Shown here in pieces: positions 1 through 9,700 of a stretch of DNA of 64,000 nt. Where the stretch lies: assembly GCA_039806955.1 (NCBI GenBank), contig JBDHQI010000015.1, positions 1 through 64,000 of the forward strand, in the 5' to 3' direction. This DNA is from JADLHS01 sp039806955 (GTDB lineage: Bacteria > Verrucomicrobiota > Verrucomicrobiia > Limisphaerales > JADLHS01). The position numbers and the translations under genes were made by a program. How positions within the stretch are numbered: the first letter of the stretch is position 1; the number at the start of each line of letters is the position of its first letter. Below the pieces are notes generated by a model. The model was not told the DNA's origin. It did not search any database and worked only from the letters and a program-made list of their open reading frames with translations.

Positions 1-54
1 TTCAGACGCGCACGCCCAGCAACTGTTCAATCCACTTTGCTAAAATTGCGTTCC
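1..54. other. window edge, no supported gene
   Basis: The first 54 bases lie downstream of the mtnA stop. On the minus strand a short open frame, offset from mtnA, runs out of the mtnA 3' end and stops at positions 2-4 (ending ...WIEQLLGVRV). It has no recognisable domain and no convincing start, so it is not called as a gene. It could be a short overlapping ORF or chance. Confidence 0.3.
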
Positions 55-1191
55 CTAAGTCCGACAGGCTGCTAGCTGGATTCGATGCTTCCACAATTCC
101 GCAGGTTTGAAAATTCCCACCGGCGTGATGATGCCCGTGATCAATTCCGCCGGGGTCACGTCAAACGCCGGATTTCGCGCGGCACTGGTGGGATTGGCCA
201 CGCGAATATAAGTGCGTTGCGTCCGCTTTCCAGTCGTCGGTTTGCCGGTCGGATTTGCGGGGACGCCCCAAGCGCCAAGCACTTCCGCCGCCGCCCGGTT
301 TTCAATGGGAATTTCGCTGCCGCGTCGTAATTGCCAATCCAGCGTCGAGAGCGGAATCGCCACGTAGAATGGGATTCGGTGGCGCTGGGCCAGCACCGCC
401 AGGGTGTAAGTGCCGATTTTATTCGCCACTTCACCCGTGCGTCCGAGGGTGCGATCGCTGCCCACAATGACCAGATCAACTTCGCCGCGCTGCATCAAAG
501 GCCCAGCCGCGCCGCCCACGATGATTTCATGCGAAATACGTTGCTGCGCCAGTTCCCACGCGGTCAATGTCGCGCCCTGCGAGCGCGGACGGGTTTCGTT
601 ACAAAGCACATGGAAATGACGTCCCGCCGCTTGAGCGGCGTACAAAGGCGCGGTTGCTGAACCCACATCCACGAACGCCAGCCAGCCGGCGTTGCAATGG
701 GTCAATATCCGCATGCCGTCGCGGATGAGATTGGCGCCCTGGCGCCCGATGGCTTCGCAGTGGCGAACATCCGTGTTGGCAAACTCCTCGGCGGCGGCGC
801 GCGCCAGCACCTGTTGTTCCGCCACGGATTTTCCACGCCGCATGGCCGCGCGCACTGCGTCCATGGCGTTCACCGGGTCCACGGCTGTCGGTCGCGCGTT
901 CTTCAAAGTGCGATAAACCAACTGAACGTGCCGGAAAAACCGCTTTCGATCCGCCCCGCGAAACGCCGCCGCACCTTGGACGAGTCCGTAGGCGGCGGTG
1001 GCGCCGATGGCGCCCGCGCCACGCACCACCATGTCATGGATGGCCGCAGCGGTTTCGCGAAAAGTTTTTGTGGCGACGATTTTGAACTCGTGCGGCAAGT
1101 TCCGCTGTTCGATGAGCCGGACTTGATTCAGTGAATTGTCAAAAGTGACGGTGCGGAAGGGGCGCGCTCGGCCATTGACGGTCACCAACAT
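55..1191 (-). CDS. mtnA: S-methyl-5-thioribose-1-phosphate isomerase (aldose-ketose isomerase, eIF-2B alpha family)
   Basis: Converts 5-methylthioribose-1-phosphate to 5-methylthioribulose-1-phosphate in the methionine salvage pathway; cytosolic. The 378-residue product has the family landmarks: the substrate loop VVRGAGAIG (about 55-63), the catalytic cysteine in ILTHCNAG (C166), the NETRPRSQG segment (198-206), and the catalytic aspartate in VIVGSDRTLG (D246) followed by GEVANKIGTY. The length is slightly above the usual 340-370. MtnA proteins commonly end near a PAEL-like motif, which occurs here about 12 residues before the stop, so the tail WKHRIQLAACRT is probably a read-on extension. 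No other salvage gene is adjacent, so pathway context comes only from the family. The start is the ATG at the 3' end of the interval in plus coordinates. Confidence 0.93.
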   Translation of the reverse strand: MLVTVNGRARPFRTVTFDNSLNQVRLIEQRNLPHEFKIVATKTFRETAAAIHDMVVRGAGAIGATAAYGLVQGAAAFRGADRKRFFRHVQLVYRTLKNARPTAVDPVNAMDAVRAAMRRGKSVAEQQVLARAAAEEFANTDVRHCEAIGRQGANLIRDGMRILTHCNAGWLAFVDVGSATAPLYAAQAAGRHFHVLCNETRPRSQGATLTAWELAQQRISHEIIVGGAAGPLMQRGEVDLVIVGSDRTLGRTGEVANKIGTYTLAVLAQRHRIPFYVAIPLSTLDWQLRRGSEIPIENRAAAEVLGAWGVPANPTGKPTTGKRTQRTYIRVANPTSAARNPAFDVTPAELITGIITPVGIFKPAELWKHRIQLAACRT

Positions 1192-1235
1192 GAAGTCAGC
1201 CTACGGTGCAGTCTGGGGGGAGCGCCAGTTTTCGA

Positions 1236-1661
1236 TTATTTTTCCACGACCTTGATGCGCTGAATCTCGACCTGAATTTTTTGGTAGCGCGAGTGCGCCC
1301 GCAAATTTTCCAGATCCGGGTCCTTGGCGAGCCATTTGAAATCCCGATAGCCCAATTGCAGCGCTTTTTCCAGTGCGTCCGCGGCTTCATCGCATTGATC
1401 CAGCAAAGAGTAGCTGCAGCAAAGATTGTAGAAGACCAGCGGATTGTCCGGTTCAAGCTCGGCGAGGCGCTGATCCACGCCCAGCCCTTCGCTGAAGCGT
1501 CCGCGTTTGGTGTAGTTGTCGCCTAGCAGTTGCAGGGCTTCGATGTAGCGCGGATCGCGGCGCACGACGCCTTCCATGAATTGGATTTGGATGTCCAAGG
1601 CCCGCGTTTGTTCGCGAGTTTTACGACTCTTTCTGCTCTTGCCCGGCATACGACGCTTCAA
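1236..1661 (-). CDS. small tetratricopeptide-repeat protein
   Basis: A 141-residue soluble protein with no signal peptide. After a very basic N-terminus (MKRRMPGKSRKSRK) it has helical repeats typical of TPR: residues about 30-60 (DPRYIEALQLLGDNYTKRG), 64-97 (ADLEPDN-like LAELEPDNPLVFYNLCCSYS), then ALEKALQLGYRDFKWLAKDP. The last part names consecutive 'day-like' helices that end in a charged tail. TPRs mediate protein-protein contacts, and no partner is apparent. It sits 45 bases upstream of mtnA on the same strand, so the two may be co-transcribed. The specific role is unknown. Confidence 0.7.
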   Translation of the reverse strand: MKRRMPGKSRKSRKTREQTRALDIQIQFMEGVVRRDPRYIEALQLLGDNYTKRGRFSEGLGVDQRLAELEPDNPLVFYNLCCSYSLLDQCDEAADALEKALQLGYRDFKWLAKDPDLENLRAHSRYQKIQVEIQRIKVVEK

Positions 1662-1802
1662 GGTTTTCCGAATCTGACGGTCAAGTCAAGCGGCGCCTCG
1701 GCTCGTAAAATGCGGAACGGAGACTTGCCTCGGTTCCGTCGCGAGGTATGCTTGCGCTTACCTATATCGGGCAACGCCTGAAGTCGGTTCGGATTTTGGC
1801 CC

Positions 1803-2477
1803 ATGAGCGCTGGTAAAAAGAAAATTAAAATCCTCATCGTTGACGACCACCCTGTAGTTCGCAAAGGACTGATGTCCTGTCTGGCCAACAAGGAGCACTT
1901 GAAAATTGTCGGCGAAGCCAGCAACGGTCCGGATGCGATCCAGTTGACGAAAGAACAATCCCCCGACGTTGTTTTGATGGATGTTTCCATGCCGGGGATG
2001 GACGGTCAGGCGGTAACCGAAGCGTTGCGCAAGGAAGCCCCCCTGGTCAAAGTGCTCATTCTTTCCATGCAATCCGCGCGCGAACCGGTGCTGCGCCTGA
2101 TCCGGGCGGGTGCGCGTGGTTACGTATTGAAAGACGCGCCACCGGAGGAGTTAACCAGCGCCATTGAAACTGTTTTTGCCGGTGAGGCGTACTTCAGCAA
2201 GCCGGTCGCCCAAATTGCGTTGAACCAATATATTTCGGATGCCGATGATACCAAGCCGGCGGCGAAATTAAGCGAACGTGAACGCGAGGTGTTGGCGCTC
2301 ATCGCCGAAGGCAAGAGCAACAAGGAAATTGCCATTCACCTCGGCATCGGCGTGCGCACCACGGAGACGCATCGCGAACGCATCATGCGTAAACTGGATA
2401 TCCACAGCGTGGCCGGACTCACCAAGTTCGCCATCGTCAACGGAATTTCTTCACTCGAAGAAAAAGATAAACACTGA
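1803..2477 (+). CDS. NarL/FixJ-family response regulator
   Basis: A 224-residue two-component transcription regulator. The receiver domain covers residues 8-125: acidic pocket D14/D15 (LIVDDHPVVRKG), phospho-acceptor D60 (VVLMDVSMPGMDG), switch Ser88 and conserved Lys110 (YVLKDAPPEEL). The C-terminal LuxR-type helix-turn-helix covers about 156-215 (LSEREREVLALIAEGKSNKEIA, then VRTTETHRERIMRKL). No histidine kinase is adjacent, so it is an orphan regulator here; kinases elsewhere in the window (51749-53167, 56373-57470) are candidates only by presence. The ATG start at 1803 begins right at the expected receiver N-terminus. A symporter gene follows after about 115 bases and could be a target or simply a neighbour. 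Confidence 0.92.
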   Translation: MSAGKKKIKILIVDDHPVVRKGLMSCLANKEHLKIVGEASNGPDAIQLTKEQSPDVVLMDVSMPGMDGQAVTEALRKEAPLVKVLILSMQSAREPVLRLIRAGARGYVLKDAPPEELTSAIETVFAGEAYFSKPVAQIALNQYISDADDTKPAAKLSEREREVLALIAEGKSNKEIAIHLGIGVRTTETHRERIMRKLDIHSVAGLTKFAIVNGISSLEEKDKH

Positions 2478-2591
2478 CCGTGCGCGCTGCCGGCCTCCGA
2501 TCTCCCTCCGTCCGCGCCCGGCGCGCGAAACGGGATTCATTGTTGACTCAAGCTGGTGCGGTTGGCGTCCGGCATTCTCCATAAATTCCCC

Positions 2592-4064
2592 ATGAACCTC
2601 CACCCGCTCGACCTGATCATCATCGTTATTTACATGGCGGGCACTCTGGGGGTCGGTTGGTGGTTCAGCCGGCGGCAACGCAATATCCGCGATTATTTTC
2701 TTTCCGGCAAAGACACCCCGTGGTGGGCGTTGATGGGTTCGATCGTTGCCACCGAGACCTCCACTGTCACTTTCATCAGCGTGCCGGCGTACGCTTTTGC
2801 GGTGAATGCCACCGGCACCGGCGGCGATTTCACCTTCCTGCAAATCGTCATCGGCTATCTCATCGGGCGATTGATCATCGTGGCGTTGTTCATCCCGCTT
2901 TATTTCAAGGGGGAACTATTCACGGTCTATCAAGTGCTGGATCAACGCTTTGGCGGACGGGTCAAGCGCACGGCGGCTTCGCTGTTCCTGGTGACGCGTT
3001 CGATTGCGGATGGCATCCGGCTGTTTCTCACGGCCATTGTGTTGGTGGCGCTGACCGGTCTGGCGGATCCGGTTTCGATTCTCATCCTCGGCATCATCAC
3101 GATCATTTACACCTATCTCGGCGGCATGGCGGCGGTGATTTGGACCGACGCCATCCAACTGGTCATTTATCTGGTCGGAGCGGTGGCGGCGGCGCTGGTG
3201 TTACTGGGTAAAATTCCCGGCGGTTGGAACGAAGTCGTCACCGTGGGCGGCGAATTGCACAAGTTTAACCTGTTCGATTTCACGTTTGACCTCAGCCGCA
3301 ACTACACCTTCTGGTCGGGGGTCATCGGCGGCGCGTTTCTCACCACGGCGACGCACGGGACGGATCAACTCATGGTGCAACGCTACCTCAGCGCACGCAG
3401 TGCGCGGCAGGCAACGCTGGCGCTGCTGACCAGCGGCCTCGTGATTCTTGCTCAGTTTGTGCTCTTTCTGCTGATCGGCGTCATGCTCCACATCTTTTAT
3501 CAAAAAGCCGGCTCCCTACCAGCGGACGTGGCCGCGCGGGCGGATCGCGTCTTCCCGCACTTCATTGTTACCGAGTTGCCGATCGGGCTCATTGGTTTGG
3601 TGGTGGCCGCCATTTTTGCCGCCGCCATGAGTACGCTGTCCGGTTCGCTCAATTCACTCTCCGCTTCAGCCGTCACGGATTTTTATCGGCCGTTGTTTGC
3701 GCCGCACAAATCGGACCGGCATTACCTCAACGTCTCGCGAGTGCTGACGGCCGCCTGGGGCGTGGTGCAAATCGTCGTGGCGATGGTCGCCATCGCCATG
3801 AAGGGGCGCGGGGTGGATGCCGTCCTGGCGGTGGCCTCGTTCACCAACGGTCCCATCCTGGGATTATTTCTCATGAGCGCGCTGACGCGGCGGATTGGAT
3901 CCAAAGGCGCCCTCACCGGCGTGGTCGTTGGCATCCTCGCCATGCTGTTTGTCTGGCTGCGCCTAAACATCTCCTGGCAATGGTACGTGTTGATCGGCTC
4001 GCTCATCACCTTTGGCGCGGGTTACGTAACCAGTCGGCTGGTGGAACGCCAAAACCAAGATTAG
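2592..4064 (+). CDS. sodium:solute symporter (SSS family)
   Basis: A 490-residue polytopic inner-membrane transporter of the SSS/SLC5 family, expected to couple Na+ entry to uptake of a sugar or other small solute. About 13 hydrophobic segments are visible. The family's TM1 pattern is present (LIIIVIYMAGTLGVGWWFSRR), followed by the motif RNIRDYFLSGKDTPWWALMGS and ATETSTVTFISVPAYAF, which lies in the Na+/substrate region. GLVVAAIFAAAMSTLSGSLNSLS (around 335-360) is the classic SSS signature of TM8. The open frame extends upstream to a GTG at 2556, but the ATG at 2592 puts the first TM at the usual distance and is preferred. Substrate cannot be told from sequence; many close relatives are annotated as sialic-acid or glucose type transporters. 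Confidence 0.9.
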   Translation: MNLHPLDLIIIVIYMAGTLGVGWWFSRRQRNIRDYFLSGKDTPWWALMGSIVATETSTVTFISVPAYAFAVNATGTGGDFTFLQIVIGYLIGRLIIVALFIPLYFKGELFTVYQVLDQRFGGRVKRTAASLFLVTRSIADGIRLFLTAIVLVALTGLADPVSILILGIITIIYTYLGGMAAVIWTDAIQLVIYLVGAVAAALVLLGKIPGGWNEVVTVGGELHKFNLFDFTFDLSRNYTFWSGVIGGAFLTTATHGTDQLMVQRYLSARSARQATLALLTSGLVILAQFVLFLLIGVMLHIFYQKAGSLPADVAARADRVFPHFIVTELPIGLIGLVVAAIFAAAMSTLSGSLNSLSASAVTDFYRPLFAPHKSDRHYLNVSRVLTAAWGVVQIVVAMVAIAMKGRGVDAVLAVASFTNGPILGLFLMSALTRRIGSKGALTGVVVGILAMLFVWLRLNISWQWYVLIGSLITFGAGYVTSRLVERQNQD

Positions 4065-4086
4065 TCGTCAACCACTGGTCGAACCA

Positions 4087-5112
4087 TTGTCCGCTGAAGC
4101 TCCATCCGCTCGCGCGACCTTCGACGCCCTGCTCGAAGGCGATGCGCCCATCCTGACGCTCGCGCCCATGCAGGACGTCACGGACGCCCGATTTTGGGCG
4201 CTCATCCAGCAACGCGGCGGCGCGGACATTTATTGGACCGAGTACTTTCGCGTTCACGCCGTTTCGCGATTGGAGAAATGGATCGTGGCCGATATCGAAG
4301 CGAATCCCACGGGACGACCCGTCGTCGCACAAATGATCGGCAACGACATCCCGTCATTAATCCGCACTGCTCGGGAACTGGGAAAATTACCAGTCGCAGC
4401 GATTGATCTGAACCTGGGTTGCCCCGCGCCGATCGTGTACCGAAAATGCGCCGGGGGCGGTCTGCTCCGCGATCCGCAACGCGTGGATTCCATTTTGGGC
4501 GCGTTAAGGGATGCGATCCGCATCAAGTTCACCGTGAAGACGCGCCTCGGTTTCAGCGCCATCGAAGAGTTTGAAACGCTGTTGCCCATCTTCGCCAAAC
4601 ACTCGCTCGATGTCCTGACCATTCACGTTCGTACCATCGCGCAAATGTACCGCCTGCCCGTGCATTACGATTTCATCCGCACTGCGGTGAGCGTCATGCC
4701 TTGTCCGGTGCTGGGCAACGGCCACATTTATTCAGCGCAACAAGCGCAGACGTTGTTGGCGGAGACTGGCGCGCACGGGCTGATGATCGGACGCGGCGCC
4801 ATTCGCAATCCGTGGTTGTTCCACCAAATCCGACAGCGACTGCGAGGCGAGCCAGTGACGTTCCCGACCGGGCGAGAGGTGCTGGCTTACATCGAGGCGC
4901 TGTGGGAATCCCAGGCCAGCTTTGATGCGCCGGAAAAGATCCAATGCGAACGCATGAAGAAATTCATGAACTACCTGGGCGAAGGCGTGACGCCGGATTT
5001 CCTCCATCGCATTCGCCGTTCGCAGACGCGCGAGGAGTTTTTCCGCATCTGTGAGGATTATCTCGAACACGACCAGCCGATGCCCCTCGAACCCGCCGCG
5101 CCTCCGGCGTAA
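4087..5112 (+). CDS. dus: tRNA-dihydrouridine synthase, DusB-like
   Basis: FMN-dependent reduction of uridine to dihydrouridine in the tRNA D-loop. The 341-residue product has the TIM-barrel Dus fold: flavin-site start LTLAPMQDVTDARFW (24-38), VAQMIGND (80-87), the catalytic cysteine in DLNLGCPAP (C112), the phosphate/substrate residues in VKTRLGF and IHVRT, and the C-terminal FMN phosphate loop GLMIGRGAIRNPW that is characteristic of DusB. The start is TTG at 4087; the next in-frame methionine falls inside the flavin motif (M28), so a start near 4087 is needed. It begins 22 bases after the symporter stop and may share its transcript. Confidence 0.9.
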   Translation: MSAEAPSARATFDALLEGDAPILTLAPMQDVTDARFWALIQQRGGADIYWTEYFRVHAVSRLEKWIVADIEANPTGRPVVAQMIGNDIPSLIRTARELGKLPVAAIDLNLGCPAPIVYRKCAGGGLLRDPQRVDSILGALRDAIRIKFTVKTRLGFSAIEEFETLLPIFAKHSLDVLTIHVRTIAQMYRLPVHYDFIRTAVSVMPCPVLGNGHIYSAQQAQTLLAETGAHGLMIGRGAIRNPWLFHQIRQRLRGEPVTFPTGREVLAYIEALWESQASFDAPEKIQCERMKKFMNYLGEGVTPDFLHRIRRSQTREEFFRICEDYLEHDQPMPLEPAAPPA

Positions 5113-5178
5113 GGGGTCGGGGGCGGCTGGAATTCACTCTGGTTTTTGTAGCTGCAAGCCCGCGGCGCTCCCCGCACC

Positions 5179-6003
5179 ATGCTCGCGAAGAAGTTTGAAA
5201 TCCGAGCTATGAACGCAATGCACGAAGTTGATTACGAAATCCACGGCGACGCCATGCAATACGTGGAGGCGGAACTCGATCCGATGGAAGCCGCCGTGGC
5301 GGAGGCCGGCGGCATGATGTACATGGACGACGGCATCGAGATGGAAACCATCTTTGGGGATGGCTCGCAACAATCGAGCGGCTTTCTCGGCGCCCTCATG
5401 GGCGCGGGCAGGCGGCTGCTCACCGGCGAGTCGCTCTTCATGACGGTATTTCAAAATCGCGGGCAGGGGAAGAAGCGCGTGGCCTTCGGCGCGCCCTATC
5501 CCGGCAAGATCATTCCCGTTCATCTCCCCGACGTAGGCGGCGAATTGATTGCGCAAAAGGATTCCTTCCTGTGCGCGGCCAAGGGCGTGAGCGTGGGCAT
5601 CGCGTTCAATAAAAAGCTCGGCGCGGGTCTGTTCGGCGGCGAGGGCTTCATCATGCAACGATTGCAGGGCGATGGCTGGGCCTTCCTCCATGCCGGTGGC
5701 AACATTCATCATCGCGTCCTGGCGCCGGGCGAAGTCCTGCGCGTGGACACCGGCTGCATCGTCGGCTTTCAACCCGGTGTGGCTTACGACATCCAGTTCG
5801 TGGGCAAAATCAAGTCGGCTTTGTTCGGCGGCGAGGGACTCTTCTTCGCCGCGCTGCGCGGCCCGGGCAAGGTTTGGTTGCAATCGCTGCCATTGAGCCG
5901 CATGGCGGATCGCATTGTCCTGGCGTCGAAGGCCAGGCACCGACGTGAGGAAGGCTCGATCCTTGGCGGGTTGGGCGGCCTGCTCGATGGAGACAACTCC
6001 TGA
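5179..6003 (+). CDS. AIM24 / TIGR00266-family protein
   Basis: A 274-residue protein of the AIM24 (TIGR00266, formerly DUF124) family, made of glycine-rich beta-sheet repeats. Visible family features are the repeated FGGEGF/LFGGEGLFF motifs (about 153-158 and 215-222), LRVDTGCIVGFQPGV, DSFLCAA and the closing GPGKVWLQSLPLSRMADRI. The yeast homologue affects mitochondrial membrane organisation; bacterial function is not established. There is no signal peptide. The first ATG at 5179 is used; MNAMHEVDYEIHG (from 5209) is an equally good start because the conserved region begins there. The gene overlaps the next one by 17 bases, suggesting co-expression, although the products are unrelated. Confidence 0.88.
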   Translation: MLAKKFEIRAMNAMHEVDYEIHGDAMQYVEAELDPMEAAVAEAGGMMYMDDGIEMETIFGDGSQQSSGFLGALMGAGRRLLTGESLFMTVFQNRGQGKKRVAFGAPYPGKIIPVHLPDVGGELIAQKDSFLCAAKGVSVGIAFNKKLGAGLFGGEGFIMQRLQGDGWAFLHAGGNIHHRVLAPGEVLRVDTGCIVGFQPGVAYDIQFVGKIKSALFGGEGLFFAALRGPGKVWLQSLPLSRMADRIVLASKARHRREEGSILGGLGGLLDGDNS

Positions 6004-6796
6004 AATCGAAACGTGGCCGCCGGCGGAAGGAGGCGGGACTGCGCACCCCGCTTCATCCCAATCAACCTCCGCGCGTAGTCGGCGGCGGCCACCGGTCAAA
6101 CTGGGCATTGCGTTTTCGCTGATCGAACTGCTGGTGGTCGTGGCCATCATCGCCCTCCTCGCGGCGTTGATGTTGCCGGCGCTCGCGCGGGCGAAGCAAC
6201 AGGCGCGGCAGGCGGCGTGCCGGTCCAATCTGCGCCAGATCGGAATCGGCTTCACGCTCTACCAGAACGAGAATCGCGAGCGCTTTCCCGAGCAACGCGC
6301 GTTGAAGGCGCAACTGGGTTATCGTCCGTGGAGCGACTGGCCGCCGTCCGATCCCCGGGCGGGTTGGGCGGCTATCACCTTGAGTTCTTTGCTTGGCCAC
6401 AGTGCGGTCTGGGGTTGCCCCGGAGCGAACGCCACGACCCTCGGACAGGCAACCCAGGCCGGGCAACGGGTGCAGATCGCAAATCTTGAACTGCTGGCAA
6501 CCTACTGGCTGTGGCGGTTTGATCGCACGAACGAGCCGGTGGTCCTGGATAATTTTTGGAACAAGACCAGCGAACGGGCGCTCCAGGAACTGCGCGCCGC
6601 CAACAACCCCACGGCCGGTGCTCCGCTCGGTTTCGCGGAGGTGGAACTGGTGACGGACGTGTACTTTCCCGCGACGATTCCGACCGTGAGTCCGCCACTG
6701 GCCGGCCGCGCCGCCCATGCGCGCGGGCGCAATCGTTTGATGCTCGACATGAGCGCGGAATTCTGGCGCGATTCACGGCTGACCGTCGCGTATTGA
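5987..6796 (+). CDS. prepilin-type N-terminal cleavage/methylation domain protein
   Basis: A 269-residue exported protein with a type IV prepilin-like leader. A 35-residue, arginine-rich leader precedes the cleavage/methylation motif AFSLIELLVVVAIIALLAAL (about 42-61), in the form typical of Verrucomicrobiota/Planctomycetes, followed by MLPALARAKQQARQAACRSN and LRQIGIGFTLYQNENRERFP. The C-terminus contains AHARGRNRLMLDMSAEFW, a variant of the end seen in the DUF1559-like group. A pseudopilin role or surface display is inferred; no secretion genes are nearby. The ATG at 5987 overlaps the previous gene by 17 bases. A longer frame opens at 5915 but lies within the upstream gene. It ends one base before the start of the PQQ protein, so the two are likely co-translated. 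Confidence 0.8.
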   Translation: METTPEIETWPPAEGGGTAHPASSQSTSARSRRRPPVKLGIAFSLIELLVVVAIIALLAALMLPALARAKQQARQAACRSNLRQIGIGFTLYQNENRERFPEQRALKAQLGYRPWSDWPPSDPRAGWAAITLSSLLGHSAVWGCPGANATTLGQATQAGQRVQIANLELLATYWLWRFDRTNEPVVLDNFWNKTSERALQELRAANNPTAGAPLGFAEVELVTDVYFPATIPTVSPPLAGRAAHARGRNRLMLDMSAEFWRDSRLTVAY

Positions 6797-6797
6797 C

Positions 6798-9700
6798 ATG
6801 AAATGTTTCCGGATTATCGCCGTCAGCCTCTTGTTGCCGCTCCTGGTAGCTGCGGCGGAACCCGACCGCCTGTTTGACCGCACCAATCTGGTCGCGTGGT
6901 GCATCGTGCCGTTCGACGCCCGCAAGCGTGGCCCGGAGGAACGCGCCGCCATGCTGGAGCGACTTGGCTTCAAGCTGTTCGCCTATGATTACCGGGCGAA
7001 ACATATCCCGACATTTGAAGCCGAGATCGAGGCGTTGCAACGACATCACGTGCGGCTGCTGGCCTGGTGGTTTCCCACCGAACTGAACGCCGAGGCCAGA
7101 CAAATCCTCGCCTTGTTGCAACACCATCAACAACGCGACGTTCAGCTCTGGGTTACCGGCGGCGGTGAACCCACGAAAACTCCGGCGGAATGGCAGCAGC
7201 GCGTGACGGCGGAGGCGGACCGCCTCCAGCCCATTGCCGCCGCGGCGGGCGACATCGGCTGCGTCGTCGGGCTTTACAATCATGGCGCGTGGTTCGGCGA
7301 GCCGGAGAATCAGATCGCCATCATCGAGAATCTGCGCGCGCGCGGCATCACCAACGTGGGCCTGGTTTACAATCTGCACCACGGCCACGCACAACTGCCA
7401 CGCTTCGCGGGATTGCTGGCCAGGATGAAGCCGTATCTGCTCGCATTGAATCTGAACGGCATGTTTCGGGATGGTCTCACGACCGGACGCCAGATCGTGC
7501 CGCTGGGTCAGGGCGACCTGGATGCGGAATTGCTCGGCATCATTCGCGACAGCGGCTGGCAGGGGCCGATCGGCATTTTGAATCACACCGACGAAGACGC
7601 GGAGAGTCGCTTGCAGGATAATCTGGACGGGCTGGATTGGTTGCTGCGCCAGACTCCCGGTCATCCGGTCGGCAACAAACTACAGCCCCGCACCTGGCGC
7701 GATCCGGCCGCGTTGCAGCCCTCGACCCATTCATCGCGTTACTGGCAGATCGAAGACCCGCGCGAACGCGAGAAGCTGCCGGTGTATCAAACCATTCCCG
7801 CCGCGCCCCCCGGTGAACTCACCCCCGCGAACGGCTTGCCGCAGCGCGCGGTCTATCGCACGTGGCAACGGTCGCACGGCGACAACGGCGGCACCCGCTT
7901 TTCCGCGCTCGACCAGATCAACCGGAGCAACGTGACCAACCTGCAAGTCGCCTGGACCTATCATTCCGGCGATGGCAGCAATTACATCCAGTGCAATCCC
8001 ATCATCGCCGAGGGCGTGATGTTCGGTCCGACCGCCGGAAAACACATCGTCGCCTTGAACGCCGCGACCGGCCAGGAACTGTGGCGCTTCAAACCGGACG
8101 GCGCGGGCAAGCCGGCGTTTCGCGGTTTGATTTACTGGCCCGGTCGCAAGGACGCGGCGGCACGGGTGATTTTTCCGGCGGGCAAATATCTTTATGCGCT
8201 AAATCCCCAAACCGGCCGGCCGCTCGGCAGCTTCGGCATCAACGGGCGCACGGAACTTCCGGGCAACGCGCAAGGTGACTTTGGCGCGGCCACCGCGGGC
8301 CCGACCATTTTTGAGAACATCCTGGTCATCCCCGGCTTCGAGAAGGACGTGTGGGGCTTTGATGTCGTGACGGGCAAATTGTTGTGGACCTTCCACACCG
8401 TGCCGCAACCGGGGGAGTTCGGCTACGACACCTGGGATCGCCCCGAGCCGTACGGCGCCAATTGCTGGAGCGGCATGGCGATGGATGAAGCGCGCGGCAT
8501 CGCCTACGTCACCACCGGCGGACCGAAACCGAACTTCATCGGCGTCGGCCATCGCGGCGACAATTTGTTTGCCAACTGTGTGATTGCGCTGGATGCCCGC
8601 ACGGGCCGGCGGCTCTGGCACTTTCAGGAAATCCGGCACGACCTCTGGGACCTCGATGTTCCCGCGCCGCCCACGCTTGGCACGATCGCCCGCGACGGTC
8701 GGCGCGTGGACGTGGTGGCGGTGGTCACCAAAATTGGCAACACCCTGCTGCTCGACCGCGTGACCGGCAAACCGATTTTCCCGTTCCGGCTGCGGCGCGC
8801 GCCCACGAGTGATCTGCCGGGCGAAGTCACCGCGCCCTATCAACCGGATCTTGAATTGCCCGAGCCGTTCTCTCCGCAGGAGTTCACCGCCGCCGATCTG
8901 ACGACGCGCACCGAGGAAGCGGCGGAATTTGCGCGCACCCAGTTCCAGAGCGCCACCACCGGCTGGTTTCGACCCGGCAGCGACGGGCGGGCGAATTTGT
9001 ATTTCAACATTGATGGCGGCGCCGAATGGAGCGGCGCCTGCCTGGATCCGGACACGGGCCGGCTCTACGTCTCGGCAAACCACATCGGCTGGCTCATCAC
9101 GATCTTCCGCGATGATGATCCCCCCGATAACCCGCGCGCTCCCAAAACCCGCGGGCAGTCCATCTACGAGGCCACCTGCGCCCAGTGCCACGGTCTGAAC
9201 CGGCTGGGCATCGGCACCGCGCCCGCCCTCCGGGGCTTGCGCCATCGGATGGATGACGCAGCGGTGACCAGGCAGATTCGCAACGGCAAATTCGCGATGC
9301 CCGCCATTCCCGAGTCGCAACTCAGCGCGACCGATCTCCAGGCGCTGCTCGATTACCTGCTGTTACGCGACCGCCCGCTGCCGCCGGCGACACCTACCGA
9401 GCGCCCGGTTTACAGTTTCAGCGGCTATCCGCGATTCCTCGACCCGGAAGGTTATCCTGCCAACAAACCGCCGTGGGGTACGCTGAACTGCCTTGATCTC
9501 AACACCGGCAAGCTCGTGTGGAAAGTTCCGCTGGGCGAACACCCGGAGTTGACCCAACAAGGCGTGCCCCGGACCGGCACGGAAAATTACGGCGGCGCGA
9601 TTGTCACCGCGGGCGGACTGGTATTCTGCGCCGGCACGCGGGACAAGCGGATTCGCGCGTTTGACAAGGATACCGGGGCAGAACTGTGGTCCGCCGCGCT

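Noticed and set aside
4087..5112. Possible loss of the catalytic cysteine in the Dus protein (Gly at the position of a second cysteine seen in some Dus)
   Set aside because: The catalytic cysteine is the one in the GCP motif, and it is present (C112 in NLGCPAP); the other position varies among DusB and DusC.
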